64,000 nt of DNA from Biscogniauxia marginata (Eukaryota > Ascomycota > Sordariomycetes > Xylariales > Xylariaceae). The notes beneath the pieces are model-generated. The model worked only from the letters and a program-made list of their open reading frames with translations. It did no database searches and was not told where the DNA came from. This document shows, piece by piece, positions 23,118-34,963 of the stretch. The DNA is taken from the NCBI GenBank assembly GCA_022695795.1, contig MU404153.1:1-64000 (forward strand). The letters run 5' to 3'. Every line of letters starts with the position of its first letter. The first letter of the stretch is position 1. Both the position numbers and the translations under genes were made by a program.

Positions 23118-25522
23118 TCAATCATCCCACTGGGCACCGTGTGTCGCCCTGTGCCCAGGCACCATGAATGGCTGCTCCCAGTCCACCCTGTCCTTATCCG
23201 GGTACTCGAACCATGAATCCGTAGCGTCCCTCCTAATCGGATTCGCCCAGTAGTTCCTCGTGGCCAGCGGGACGCCAAGTAGCTGGAGCAGCACGCCACG
23301 CTGCGGTGCCGGCTGGTTTGACAGGTGGTTCTGCAGTAGCTGGCGGAAGTCCGCGGTCGACCAGTTGCGCACCGTGCGCACGATGCACTCGAGCACCACT
23401 ATCCAGTGGTTGATGTTGTCGGCGTCGAGCGTGCCCTGCATGACGCGGGCTTCGACCGTTTGCTGGACCGGGTCGCCGCCCTCCGAGCCCGCGTCTTCAG
23501 TCCGCTTGTCGCCCGACACCCTCCACCGCAGCCCCACGCGGATGAGGAACATGTTTCTGGTGTTATGGTAACCGTTCAGCGCCGACGCCAACTCGTTAAT
23601 CGTAGTTATCTGCCATAGATGGGCGAGGAAGCCCTGCTGGCTACTATCAAGCAAGGCAAATGGCACATGAGCATCCAGTGCCGCCTTGTTAATGTCTGCG
23701 GCAGGTCCCGCCGTGCTAGGTATGGCATCGCTGCATCGCGAGACGACTTCGGGCTCTGGCGAATACAAGCCGGCCCATAACCTGGAGCCCTCGCCGATCT
23801 TCGCGCACCATAACCTATCTATTCCTCTGTCTACTCGATGCAGGCTTAGCAGCAGTCTTTCGGTCAGGAACCACAGCGTAGCGAGCCTCTTGAGTTGCAG
23901 CAAGTTCCAGCCACATTGGTGGCCCATATGAACATGCAATCCAGTCGATACCCGCTATAGTGAATAGTGTCAGCACGTATATTTATATTTACAAAAGCCA
24001 GGGTGGAAAGGGGCTCAGGGGTCATGTGTCGGGTGCGCGACAAGCGTCGAACGGCATACATGAATAAGTAGTGACTCGTGTGGAAGGACAGGGTAAGAAA
24101 AGGAGGAAATAGCTCTGCATAGTGCAACTAACCATAGGCTTGTGTACCCGGAGCGCGTTCCGGAGCCCCCCGCAGGCGGCTCGAATGGCATCGTAGGTGG
24201 CCTCGCGGCCGGCCGGCAATACTGGACTTACAACTTCAGCCCCGAACCACTTATACTCCTCTATTGGTATTTCAAGAGACCGGTGAGGCGGTATGTTATA
24301 GCGATCGGGCGTCATTCCCCTTCCGTTGACCGAGGAGTCAGCAGTCACCGTCCAGGCCCGATATTGAGGTTCCATCCCCGCTACGCTGACGTGGAGCGGA
24401 TCTACTTGCTCGTTGCGCCGATTTTCATTCCGTTGCTTCGCATTCCAGATCCTCTTCCAAACAGATTCAGCGAATATTACCCTTACTCGCCCGTTTGAGA
24501 GGCCGGCCCAGGGTCCGTTAAAGCTCAGCTTCGGCAGCATGTTATCGACATCTGTCTTCCGCGTCCTGTACATCCTCAGGCCGTTCACGGCGTGGAAGTT
24601 TACAAAATCTATGAGAAACATGTCGTGGGCCGCGACGACATTTTCGTTCTCATCCATATTATGATTCCACTGCGCTACTGGCGGATTCCACCCTGATAGG
24701 ATGGAAGCATTGGCGTAGTTCAGCTCGAGCTCGTCGTCCGTGGCTTCCGACTCGCTGAAATCGTTCGGCTCTACGGTTTTGCTGTGATACTCCGCGTCAA
24801 CTACACGGTAGTCGGGGTACTTGACCACCGTAAGATTTGCGGCCCTTAGCGTCCTAGCTATTTTGCTCCTACACGTGCGAGCAAATCTATCGGCCGCTCT
24901 TGAGGTGAAGTCAGTGTTAGGTATGTGGTGTGACCAATTATTGGTTGTGAGCTTTCTCGAACACCAGCGTGTGTCGTCCGGGTGCGGATCTCTTAATGGA
25001 TAGACTCGCTCTGGAAATATATTCGGATGTACTGCTAGCAGGAACTCGAGTTCGACGCCCAGAGTCACTTGGTCCTTCGACGAGTCTACGTGTGTAGGAA
25101 ATTTTAGCAAGAGATTAGTATCGCAAACGCACATAGGGCCAACCAAGAAAAGTTAAGTGGTTGGAAATCGGATAGACTGGTGTATACGAAGTAGAAAACT
25201 ACGAACCGCCGTCAAGGACATCCGGATCATCAGGGGCTGTGCCATCCTCATTGGGATTCGCCCACGCCTCCCAGCTCCCGTCGACCTCCTCCTCGAAGGG
25301 ATCGTTGCTCATCCATTCGTCATCATCATCACCGGCGTCGACCTCGTCCGGGTGGTTGTCACCATCATTCTCCAGGGAGCCGCCAATGGCTCCCATGCTA
25401 GAATTACCCCCGTAGTTAGAGGGGCCGATTGGGTGTGAAACACTTCCTGCATGCTGCGGATACCAAGGGTCTTTGACGAGCCAAGGATTATACTCAAGCT
25501 TTTTGTCGGAAAAGTCTGACAT
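23118..25522 (-). CDS. fungal amidoligase-domain (Amidoligase_2) protein
   Basis: Three exons: 25522-25207, 25085-24133 and 23954-23118, joined in frame, give 701 aa. Introns are 121 bp (donor GTTCGT, weak) and 178 bp (GTTAGT...TATAG). Residues 1-105 are a disordered acidic leader. The domain begins with LGVELEF (114-120), the hallmark opening strand of the glutamine-synthetase-like amidoligase fold. After the second intron it continues RVSTGLHVHMGH (424-435), whose His-x-His motif and Gly-rich context are typical of the family, and then LKRLATLWFLTERLLLSLHR. Amidoligases join a carboxylate to an amine using ATP; the substrate of the fungal members is not known. The first donor site is the least certain element. 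Neighbours give no pathway hint. Confidence 0.82.
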
Positions 25523-26840
25523 GTTATCTAACAATATGTAAGACTAGAGCTAAAAGCTAGGTAGGGTAGATATTACTTTTTATTCTCGGCGTAATGACGG
25601 TGGTGGTGATAACAGGTAGCACGAGGTTAATCCTCTAAGAGTTACTATGGACAATTTGAATGTGATGTACCTAGTTAAGGAGATATATCTCAACCACAAG
25701 ATTAATAGCATACGGGTAGATTACTCAAGTCCATTTCGCTTGTTCTTTTCTTTGACAAGGCCTTTATCATTGCCCCTAAATAGCAGATTAGGGAAAGGGT
25801 CGACTTGAATCAAAGAGACCAGACGTTTTCAGTCCCAAAATCAACCACCCTTTGTCCAGAGTCGCCTTTCTCTGTTGTCCACAACAAGCGGTTCGAGCAT
25901 ATCTTCTGTTGTTTCGGCATTGAGGTTCTAGATCTCGAAATCACTGGTTATAGCAGTACGACAACGTACCTAATAATTATGTTGTAGCTCTGTTACACTA
26001 TGGTCTTGTCGTAGCACCGCTGTCATCAAATACAAAAGAAAGAAAAAATCCAACAAGACGGGAAAAAAAGGAGGATGGTAATATGATTGATATACCTGTG
26101 ATGTGAATCTTCAGAGCATGCTTACTTGAGTGGTGATGACATCGAATTGATGTTCCCCCGTTATACTATAAGATGTAAACCAATTTCCACTATACGTATC
26201 ATCGTTGATGAAGATGAGGCCGGAAGCTCCATGAACTTTAGCGTACAACCTGGCTCAGTCTTCCGCCAGGGGGAGTTGAGGTGTATAGTTTAATGGAATA
26301 GTGGGAATGGATTCATTAACTCAAACTGCGCATCCACATGCTACCGTCCCCATACGTAAGGAGCCTAGCCAGCATATTATCCCCACCAGTTGTCTACCAA
26401 TAGTTGGGGCAATTTGTACGTTTACTCATCGTTTGTGCATTAGTCTTCCTTCCCATGCTGATATAGGTCCTACTCGAAACAAGTATAATAGAAATTACAA
26501 TACAAGCCATTGCGTTCCGCCCTGTACCATCCACTTGCCTGTCTATCGCCTCCTTGGAAGAAACTCAAGGTAAACCCCAATCGATACAACAGCATAGAGC
26601 GTTCTACCATCCATTCTTGACCACGATTTAGGACGATAGTAAAAACGTAAAAGGCAGGTGACCCAAGCCCCCACCACGCCGATTGAATGGCGGTCCATCT
26701 GAAATTGGTCGCTCTTCATTCAATGTTCGTCACGGCTACAGGGACCTTTCGTAGCCTGGCTCATATGCGTCTTGTCGCCATATCACCGCAAGTACGTTAA
26801 CTATAACCAATCTAACCGAGGCAGTACCGTCGTATAGTTT
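25523..26840. other. intergenic, no gene seen
   Basis: Contains the promoter of the amidoligase gene and the 3' flank of the Pom33-like gene. Only short chance frames are present. Confidence 0.5.
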
Positions 26841-27963
26841 TTAATGGGTCTTCTTAGGCACCGAAGCTCCATTGGTGTATTTGCCGAGGTCGGTGGCAGC
26901 GTAGAACTGGCGGGCGATGCCCTTGACCCCCTCCCAAACGTTCCGTGCGACTGGGGGAGTGCCCTGAGTGCTAACGAACGCATCCACACGCGATTCCAGC
27001 TGGGCAAATGACCCCTGGACATGGGTACTCTGAGCGAACCGAGCGCGCAGGAAAGCGGTGTAGAGGGTAAGCAGGATCCAGGATTGGCGCTGGAAGAAGA
27101 CGGCAGACAGGAATATGCGGAGCCAGAGGAGGATCTCGAGGGAAGATACGATAGACATGGACGCGTCATAGTATTGCTTGACGAAGGACCCGATGGCATC
27201 AGCAAGGGGGTTTCCCGACTTAGCACTCGAGGAAGCACCGGCCGGCACCTTGTTAGGCTGGATCGTAGGGAGAACATTGTTACGGGTGTAGGTGGCAACG
27301 TGGAAGACAGAGTAGATTCCGTAGGGAAGCATGGCGAGGGGGAACTGGCGAGCCAAGAGCCATACCAAAGCCATGGCTACGAGAGGGTGTTAGCACAAGG
27401 TACGGGCGAATGGGGAGCAGCAATAAATAGAAACACACCCAGATATTGGACATTCTCGTCGGAGAGGATGCCTATAGCGCCACCAGGGTATTTTGCCCCG
27501 ACCTTTTGCCTCGCACGCCACGTCTTGTAGACGACGATGCCGTACGTGAGAGCGGCGGAGAGGAAGGCTGTGCGATAGGTAAACCGGGCCCATCCGCTAT
27601 AGTAGTTGAAGGTGAGCCAGGAAATGGCATATCGGGAGATGCACAAGAGGAGCACCAGGTGTCTACGAGAGATATGGTCAGCCCGGAATTCAAATCGGCA
27701 GCGCCCCATCGGCGGTGACCTCGAACTGTAGGAGCAGGCGGGCAGCCGAAGCCAGCCCGCACACAAGTGGCATTCAAGTATGCACTGCATCAGGACTCAG
27801 GCTCTTCTACATACCCACTAAACCATGCGACTGCAGGCAGGAAGGGTTAGCAACAGCGGTCGATATAGATAGATTATGGTGTATGTATCGTACATTGTAA
27901 GGTCTTCGCGAGAGCCAATATCCTCTCGGTGAGCGGCAGATCCGCGGATGGTGGAGGTGCCAT
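26841..27963 (-). CDS. pom33: Pom33/TMEM33-family nuclear-envelope and ER membrane protein
   Basis: Four exons: 27963-27894, 27830-27815, 27662-27439 and 27376-26841, give 281 aa, with introns of 63, 152 and 62 bp and all phases consistent. The second exon is only 16 nt, coding the core of TLQFAWFSGHLVLLLC, which is needed to restore the family's N-terminus. The protein then has hydrophobic segments around LVLLLCISRYAISWL, RTAFLSAALTYGIVVY, VQYLAMALVWLLARQFPLAM and LEILLWLRIFLSAVFF, and a polar C-terminus ending VPKKTH. The family includes yeast Pom33/Per33 and animal TMEM33, which shape ER and nuclear-envelope membranes and help place nuclear pores. No frame damage is seen. Confidence 0.9.
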
Positions 27964-28887
27964 TTTGCCCGAAGGTGTGCTGTGCTTTTGCGTATTCTCT
28001 CCCAAGGCTCGCTCAAGGCAGCGATAGAGATAATGACTTAGGTGAGGTAAATCCTCAGGCGCTTGTCTGTGCGATGTAGGTAGTAGTGGTGGTGGTAGGA
28101 ATGGTTGGTGGGTTACGATGTCGTGTGCACAGGAGGAGAAGGAGGACGAAGAGGAAGAAAAAAAAGTGTAGAAGGGAAGCTGATGATGTGGCTGGATCCG
28201 GATGTGGGCAGTATGACGATGAGGGAGGTACCTCCCGGCTGCCCGGGGAGCTTCGGCGCTTTGGGCCTGGAATTTGGATTTCTAGCCCAGTTAGCTCGTG
28301 GTCTGTGCGTCATAGGCTATCATCTTTTCGTCGGTCGTCGCGCTAACCTGGTTATAGCTTAGCGCATATAACCACTAGGATACCTTCCCGTCGTCTCCTC
28401 CATTGATAAGCGTGTTAACCTTCCTGCATATAATAACATCATGTGCTGCAGCGATGTTCACCTGAGCATTTGGCTCTCTTTTTTTTTCTTTTCTTTTTTT
28501 ACGGAGTCCATGTAACCAGGGACAACCTGACCCCAAGGTCATGAGGCTATCTACCTTGGGTTACTTGTTTAATGAGATTAGGTATCAGTAGGTACATACC
28601 ACACCACACTATACAACTAAAGAATCAAGCCCACCTTTTTTTCACGATAACATGAAGCTTCTATCACAAACACAAATCTAACATAAACTCAATAGGTACC
28701 TAAGGTACACTACGCTAGGCAGTTAGCCGAAACCCATTCATCTCCGCATATGGACATATAGCATTGTCTCGCTACAACTCAGCTTGAGTAAGATTCAAAA
28801 TAAAGCCGTGAAACCCTAGTTAATAGTATAAGCATACGACCGTGCTACATACCAAGGGTGGTCCTCCCTGTATACCTGTCATTCCTC
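27964..28887. other. divergent promoter region (pom33 / bZIP)
   Basis: The 0.9-kb spacer between divergent genes has a purine-rich tract at about 28130-28170 and a T-rich tract at 28480-28500. Overlapping + strand frames near 28090-28360 are low-complexity and are not called. Confidence 0.5.
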
Positions 28888-29710
28888 ATGCCTCGGAAGG
28901 TCAGTATGCATGCAGCCATACTCACATGGATAGAAGCTTTTCTCACACATACGCGCGCGTAAACAGATCAGGGGCCCAGCAGACCTGGTTCAGAATCGCC
29001 AGAACCAAAGACGATGCCGTGCCCGAAGAAACGAGTATGTAGCAGCTTTGGAGGCACGTCTACGGGAATATGAGGCGAGCGAGGTCCAGGCCAGTATCGA
29101 CATGCAACGAGCCGCACGTGCCGTTGTTTGGAAGAGTGAGCGTTTGGTGATGCTGCTCGCTCGACATGGCGTTTCTCAGGAGGAAGTGAATGCCTTTCTC
29201 CAGCTATCTGATGAGCATGCCCAAGCAACCATAACCCCCTATGTTGCACCATTGAACTTGGTCCCGTGTGGAAGTGGGCAGTCTAGTAATGAAGATGCTG
29301 CTGCTACAACGACAACGAACAATCATGCACCCAAGTCATCTCAAAATGAAGGCGTATCTATCCCATATTCATCTGCTGAACTTGGGGAATATGAAATGCC
29401 AGCGAACCATGCAGTTCCTCCATTCAGCACCTGTCGGAACACTGGCGGTCGCAATACTTCTCTTGAAATAAGGGATAACCAGACGATTACCATATGCAAT
29501 GGCAAAGTGGAAGACCACAAATTCAGTACGCCCACAGATGGGGCCTCTCACTCATTCTTGACATCCTGCGATACTGCTGCTAGTATTATTGCTGACCTCC
29601 AAGGTCACGGCGATGCCATTCAAGCACGTGAGGTTTTAGGATGTGGAAGCAAGAAAAAATGTCACGTTAAAAACACTCGCTTGTTCCAGCTAATCGACGA
29701 GGCAGCATAG
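28888..29710 (+). CDS. small bZIP-type transcription factor
   Basis: Two exons: 28888-28899 and 28994-29710, with a 94-bp intron (GTCAGT...TTCAG), give 242 aa; the first coding exon is 12 nt (MPRK). The basic region follows at once: NRQNQRRCRARRNEY (5-19), aligning with the bZIP signature N-x7-R (Asn5, Arg13), with Asn, Gln and Cys at three positions that are Ala, Ala and Ser in GCN4. A short coiled region (VAALEARLREYEA, then MQRAARAVVWKSERLVMLLARHGV) follows. The C-terminus has CDTAASIIADLQGHGD and CHVKNTRLFQLIDEA, a block I recall in many Sordariomycete proteins of this type. It is predicted to be nuclear. The target genes are unknown; it converges on the arsenite transporter gene 142 bp downstream. 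Confidence 0.78.
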
Positions 29711-29851
29711 ACTCCGCCTTCCCAATTATAATGATGCTCTCTCTGTATGGGAAGTGTTTTGAATTTTATATCTAACATGGCCGCACCGGTGTTGGCGCCT
29801 ACTAGGTAGTTTATTACCCTTGGTTCAAATATAAATAGCTAGATACGCCCA

Positions 29852-31340
29852 TCAGTCTTCCCAAGACCACCTATTTCCGATCCATTTCACGATGTATACC
29901 AGCCCAAGCAGTACTGGTACCTCGACGAGCGGACCAACTGCTGAGGCCAGTGCCTGGTCGCTGTGAGGGCCATAGGTCGCAATCGCGACTGCGATGGCTA
30001 ACTCGAAGTTGTTGCTGGCAGCGGTGAAGCTCTGGGTGACACTAAGTGCATAGCCAAACCCGCATCGGTATGTTGCCCACAGAGTCGAGAAGAAAATTAC
30101 AATAAAGTATACGATCAGTGGGACGGCTACCCGGACGACAGAAACGATCTGATGAACGACCTGTTGTCCCTGGTAGGCGAACAGAATCAAGATCGTGTAT
30201 AGCAGACCGATTAGAGACCACGGCGCCACGTATCGCAGGAATACCTTTTCGTACCATTCTGGCCCCGCGAAGGCACGCAATGCAAATCGCGAGAGCATCG
30301 CCGCCCCTAGCGGTATTCCAAGGAATACCGCTACGCTAGTTGCAACGACTTCATAAGGGACGTCCATTTGTCCGGACTCGCGGCTGATAATGCGGATGAA
30401 AAATACTGCCATCGGCGCGAAGAGTACCATCTGCAGGATTGAGTTGATAGCCACGAGAATAGCGCAATACTCCCCATTACCACCCGCCAACCCTGTCCAG
30501 ATCAATACCTATAACGTTCAGCCAATGTCAGCAGACTACCCTGTTACTGGATACCTTGATTTTCTCACCATTGCTATACATCGGCCGAGTCCGACCAAGA
30601 TCAGTCCAATCCGAAGTTCGGGTTCGTCGGGTAGACACGCCCATGCAAGCGCAAGCTACCGTGCATACTCCAGTCAGCCCAAACAACCCAACAACCGGGG
30701 TTTTCTGAGTCACCTTATAGGCAGAGCCCACATACCATGAGAAAAGGGGCCACAATCCAGTTGATCAAGACACTAAAGCCAATCTGCTTCCAAATGCCAC
30801 GATGCGAGAAGACCTCGTGCAAGGTTTCGTATCGGACCTTGCAGAGAATAGGGTACATCATGACGAGCAACCCAATAGCTGTATTTCAGCATCGGGTATC
30901 GTTAGCAAGCTGTGCTTCTTCCTCTTCCTCCTCCTCCTCCCTAATCAGGATGTGCCAAGGTATAAATGAAAGTTTCATGAAGGTTACCTACCAATCGGTA
31001 CTGAGACGCCGACGAAGTGGCCTTTCTCTAGGGCATTCGCGGTCCCTGGCACGAAGTTCCCGAGCAGAATGCCGATTGCCATAGCGAGCAGTATCCACAC
31101 CGCGAGGAAACGGTCGAGCCAGTCAAGCGATTGGAAAGCCGACTGTTTCGAGGCAACCAGGGGCGCTGCTTCTGCTGCTGCTGGAGCGTTGTCGTTCTCT
31201 TTCCCGGACTCCAGATCTTGTGGTTTTCTGCCGTCGAGGATTGTCTCTGACGGGTGATTCATTTCGATTTTATCTTCACCAAGACCACTGCTGACTTCAT
31301 GAGGACCGGCATTTCTATCCCCATGTTGTCTTTCGAGCAT
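29852..31340 (-). CDS. acr3: ACR3-type arsenite efflux transporter
   Basis: Four exons: 31340-30992, 30878-30736, 30655-30569 and 30508-29852, give 411 aa with introns of 113, 80 and 60 bp, all in phase. After a polar N-terminus of about 70 residues there are about ten hydrophobic segments, from FLAVWILLAMAIGILLGNF (79-97) on. The two residues needed for arsenite transport in ACR3 proteins are visible: Cys190 in LGRCIAMVLIW and Glu362 in SNNFELAI. Family members expel As(III), in some cases Sb(III), across the plasma membrane or vacuole. The start is placed at ATG 31340; the frame is open a little further upstream but without an ATG. The gene looks complete and is convergent with a bZIP gene. 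Confidence 0.93.
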
Positions 31341-32377
31341 CGTATCGTAACCGGCAGGTTTCCTCTTGTCAATCAATCGTCGAATAGGTAGATAGGTTGT
31401 ACTATAGTCACTGATTAACCTTAATATATAAGTCGGGCAATCTCGAGGGCAAGAAAAAAATCTTGTTGGTATAATTTTCGAGCCTCGACATAGAAACTAA
31501 TTATAGGCAAGCTTCTATATAAGAATGCAAGATTCGACGGGACGGACCTCGAAGGTGCATCATAGGTAACTACGTACATACTTAGACGGGCGAACTTTAG
31601 AGTTGTCCCTCTGGCCAATCAGGATAGGGGCATGACAACTCCTATGCGGGCCCTGAGTTACCACCCATCTCGCCAAGATGCACGGTATATTGATACATAA
31701 TGTAGTTACATATCCATGTACCGCGAATACTCATAACTAGGTACGTACCTATATATACATTTATATACCTAACATGATAAAATGATCAAATGATTTTAGT
31801 ATGAAATCCGAGCAATTTCATAGTTCAGCCAGACGTTGCCTTATGAGATAATATGCATAGTGACTCAACGGGGTTGGCGGTGCGATTAAAGAATAGAGGC
31901 TATTGAAAGGTAACATCAGAGGGTCTACAGGGGTTTGATCATTGTTGATACTTATTAATCGTTCTTCACGGAAACCGTAAGTACTCCATAATGCTTTTTT
32001 CGAAATTCTATTGAAGCTCATGTAGAGCCATCTGCTCACTGCCAAATCTCCCTGTCAAATCAACGCGATTCACGTTGTGCAACTTGCTCTTTATCAGCGG
32101 CCATCAACCCAAATATTTTCAATATCTAGCCGAAAATGCGGCGACAATCGTACCTTGCAAATCTGCAAATTCGAAAGTGGGTATCTTCCATAAACTCCGT
32201 TCCATGCAAATAAATGCCAGGGAAGTGACAGAAAAGAAAGCCTCGTTGAAATTTATTCGGGTTCACATGTGACTCGTCGAGCTATCACTGGAGGCAGCCA
32301 ACTAGCATGCCTCCCTAGATTAGTAATCCGGATCCGCGCCCAAGTTGTTTAAGCCACGATCTAGAAGTCCAGGTCTC
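31341..32377. other. intergenic between acr3 and the cyclin gene
   Basis: Contains the acr3 promoter and the 3' flank of the ctk2-like gene. One uncharacterised - strand frame is listed separately. No other signal is seen. Confidence 0.5.
31818..32021 (-). other. uncharacterised ORF fragment
   Basis: The frame from ATG 32021 codes 67 aa (MSFNRISKKALWSTYGF, then PVDPLMLPFNSLYSLIAPP and HYAYYLIRQRLAEL). It is open eight codons further upstream. The residue mix is more protein-like than nearby chance frames, and it could be the last exon of an old gene. I could not find an upstream exon with matching phase, and I recognise no family. Confidence 0.25.
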
Positions 32378-33809
32378 TTAGTAGAAACCACTGCCGCGAC
32401 GACGACGGTCGTGGCGATTTCGAGGATGCCAGCCGGGTTCAAAGCCACCGCGACCATGTCCATGTCCGTGGCCACGTCCGTGACCGCGAGGACCTCGGGG
32501 CCCGCGAGGTTCTCTAGGACCACGAGGCTCCGGACGTCGATCATCACGCGGATCCGGAATGGGCTCTTCGACTTCTTCCTCGATGTCCTCCCATTCGTCC
32601 TTAACGAATTCGTGGTACATTTCCCTCTCCTGGTGAGCCTCATCGGCGTCGAAGAGGAAACGTGTGGTGCCGCCACTCAGCTCCTTAGGCCCACACTTAA
32701 TGGTACTATTGTTTCCAGTAGGGCTAGTGGGCGAGCCAGTAGAGGGCGTGGGAGGGACTAGCTCACGCTCGCACTCTCTACACTGATTCATGTATCGTGG
32801 AATACCGGCGGTTTCGATCTTTTCGTTGATCTTAATTTTGATATCGATGAAAATTTGGACATCCACATCCTTGCCAATCTTCGTCTCTTTGGTGTGATGG
32901 GTATAAAGATCAAGGAGGTCAAGCATCACTTCGGCTATCCAGGCTTCGGATGTGTGGTATTCGACGGGGTCCAGGGAATGGAATTCATCGATGAAACGGC
33001 CAGTGATCAACGCGGTAAGCTGAGCGAGTGCAATCGCGCAGGTGAAGCTGGTATGCTTTAGTGGTGCGAAGGTTTTATACATGTCAACGGACATGGTAAA
33101 GGAGAGGCAGAAGAAACGACGGCTGGCTTCGTCCTCTCCGCCGATGACGTGCTTCACAATTTTGGCGAGGATCTTCTGAGGGTTGCGGGTCTTGAGGTTG
33201 AAGCTGGTAGCCTCTACAATATGTCGCTCGAGACCCACCAACAATTTGGAAGGCTGTTCGAAAATCTATAAATCAAATTAGTATTGTAAGAATTAGACAG
33301 ATGTCGGATGCCTGAACGAGCTGACCTTGTCATCCGCCGTTGTTTTGCGCTCCGGATTCTTAAGGTTGTAGTGAGCACACAAGATGTCCCTAGATTTCTT
33401 GAGCGTGTCCTCGACCTTGCAAGCAAAGAACAGAGAAGCCAGGGCGGCGTCGGTCCAGTTATACTGGACGCCCTTTCGATGCATGCGAAGTCTATGGTAG
33501 AAGATACAGGCAGTGTTGAAAGTTCTGACGGGACTAGTAGCACAGCAGGTCAGTACAACTGATAGGCAGGGGACAAGCATACGGGACGGCATACAGCTGA
33601 AGCGCGACCCGGACATCATCAATGGTCTGGACGCCTTGGATGCGATATGACTCCTCTCTCGCAGGATCGGTACCCATGTTGGCAAGGGCACGGCGGATAG
33701 TAAGCTCATAATTATACTGCTGTCCAACTCGAACTGTCCCAAGGGGGGGACCGTAGCGAGTAGGAGCCACATCGAGCTCGCCGTCATCAGCGTCGTGGCG
33801 TGGGGCCAT
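32378..33809 (-). CDS. ctk2: Ctk2-type cyclin (CTD kinase subunit beta)
   Basis: Three exons: 33809-33595, 33533-33326 and 33265-32378, with introns of 61 and 60 bp, give 436 aa. The first junction uses donor CT|GTATGC, giving ALQLPVRTFNTACIFYHRLRM, as in Ctk2 and cyclin K. The first cyclin box includes YNWTDAALASLFFACKVEDT and KSRDIL. The second follows after KLLVGLERHIVEATSFNL. Ctk2 partners the kinase Ctk1 and the subunit Ctk3 to phosphorylate Ser2 of the RNA polymerase II C-terminal domain. The C-terminus is unusual: an acidic stretch (EEVEEPIPDPRDD) followed by a Pro/Arg/Gly/His-rich tail of about 45 residues (RGPRGPRGHGRGHGHGHG). It diverges from ppt1. Confidence 0.9.
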
Positions 33810-34963
33810 GGTGCTGCTCGTCACGAGCGGTATTGAGGAGTCCGAGTCCGGCTTTGCTGGATTCTTGATCAAGCCAAGAACTTGGCTGGTAAAAGCAGGT
33901 TGACCAAAGATTTAAGCTTGATGCGAATAGATTTGTGTCTAATGAAGATTGATCTACTTCGACTGTGTGAAACGGTCTTGGTAGGAGGAATCCTAGGGTT
34001 TGCCTTTTGGATAGATTCTCAGCGGGAGGCTGGTAGTCCCCAGGCTCACGATCTGTAGGGTATTGCGCCTAGCGGGTCCCGTAGGTGACGCGGGCCTTGC
34101 GGACAGCGCGTGATTTGCGGGTCTTCACCCGCACAGTCTGAGCTGCATATATAACAGAGGATAGTTGCACTGTTGCTTGAGTTGGAATCACTGTCAAATC
34201 GTCGATTTGTCGCCGTAGGAGTAGTATTAGGGGTAGCTGAAGACGGCGGCGATGTAGGTGTTGAGGATGAAGGTGAAGAAATTAGAAGTAGCAGAACGAG
34301 AAGTGGGTCGAATTGTAGCTCGAGGTCGTCGTCAATCGGAAGCCAGTGCACAGACAAGTTTGAGGGAAATGGTTGATCCAGCCGGCATCAGCTGCATGAA
34401 ATGAGTGGCAGTTGATCACCGCTGAACCAGGTACACGTAAAGTTACTATGTAGGTATGTGAGAACTACCTAGTGAACTTGCTTCATGTGGAATAGGAATA
34501 GCAAGGGACACAAAGATGCATTTGCCAAGATACCTTACATGACACTACACGCACTTCTTGATTTTTCAATTTTTCAATTTTCAATCAGATCTAGTCCAGT
34601 GAGTGGGTTTAATCGACCCAATCTCACGATCCAGACCTATGCAGATGCAAGGGCTCTTGTGTAAGTGAGGTCAGAGGTGGGTTGCAGCTGTGATCAGCTG
34701 GTTTATCAGCTGCCTCTTTCGCTCCTACAGCTCTGTCCAATGGGGAAGGTCGGCTGCCTCAACAGCTAAAGTTACAAAGGTACCTCTTATAAGGTAATTG
34801 GTGCACAGTCTCTAGGTTGTTTAACCACAGCTGATCCTCATCATCAAGACACCAGCTTGACAAGTTATTTCATCAACTTTGGAACTTGGAACGCTTAACA
34901 ATAATCTTTTTCCCCTTCCTCTTCTAGTATCTTAGCATCTTGAATGCGAGAGATCTCGTCAAG
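33810..34963. other. divergent promoter region (ctk2 / ppt1)
   Basis: A 1.15-kb spacer with no supported coding frame. A 103-codon - strand frame (34357-34046) is Ser/Thr/Pro-rich low complexity and has no domain. Confidence 0.5.
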
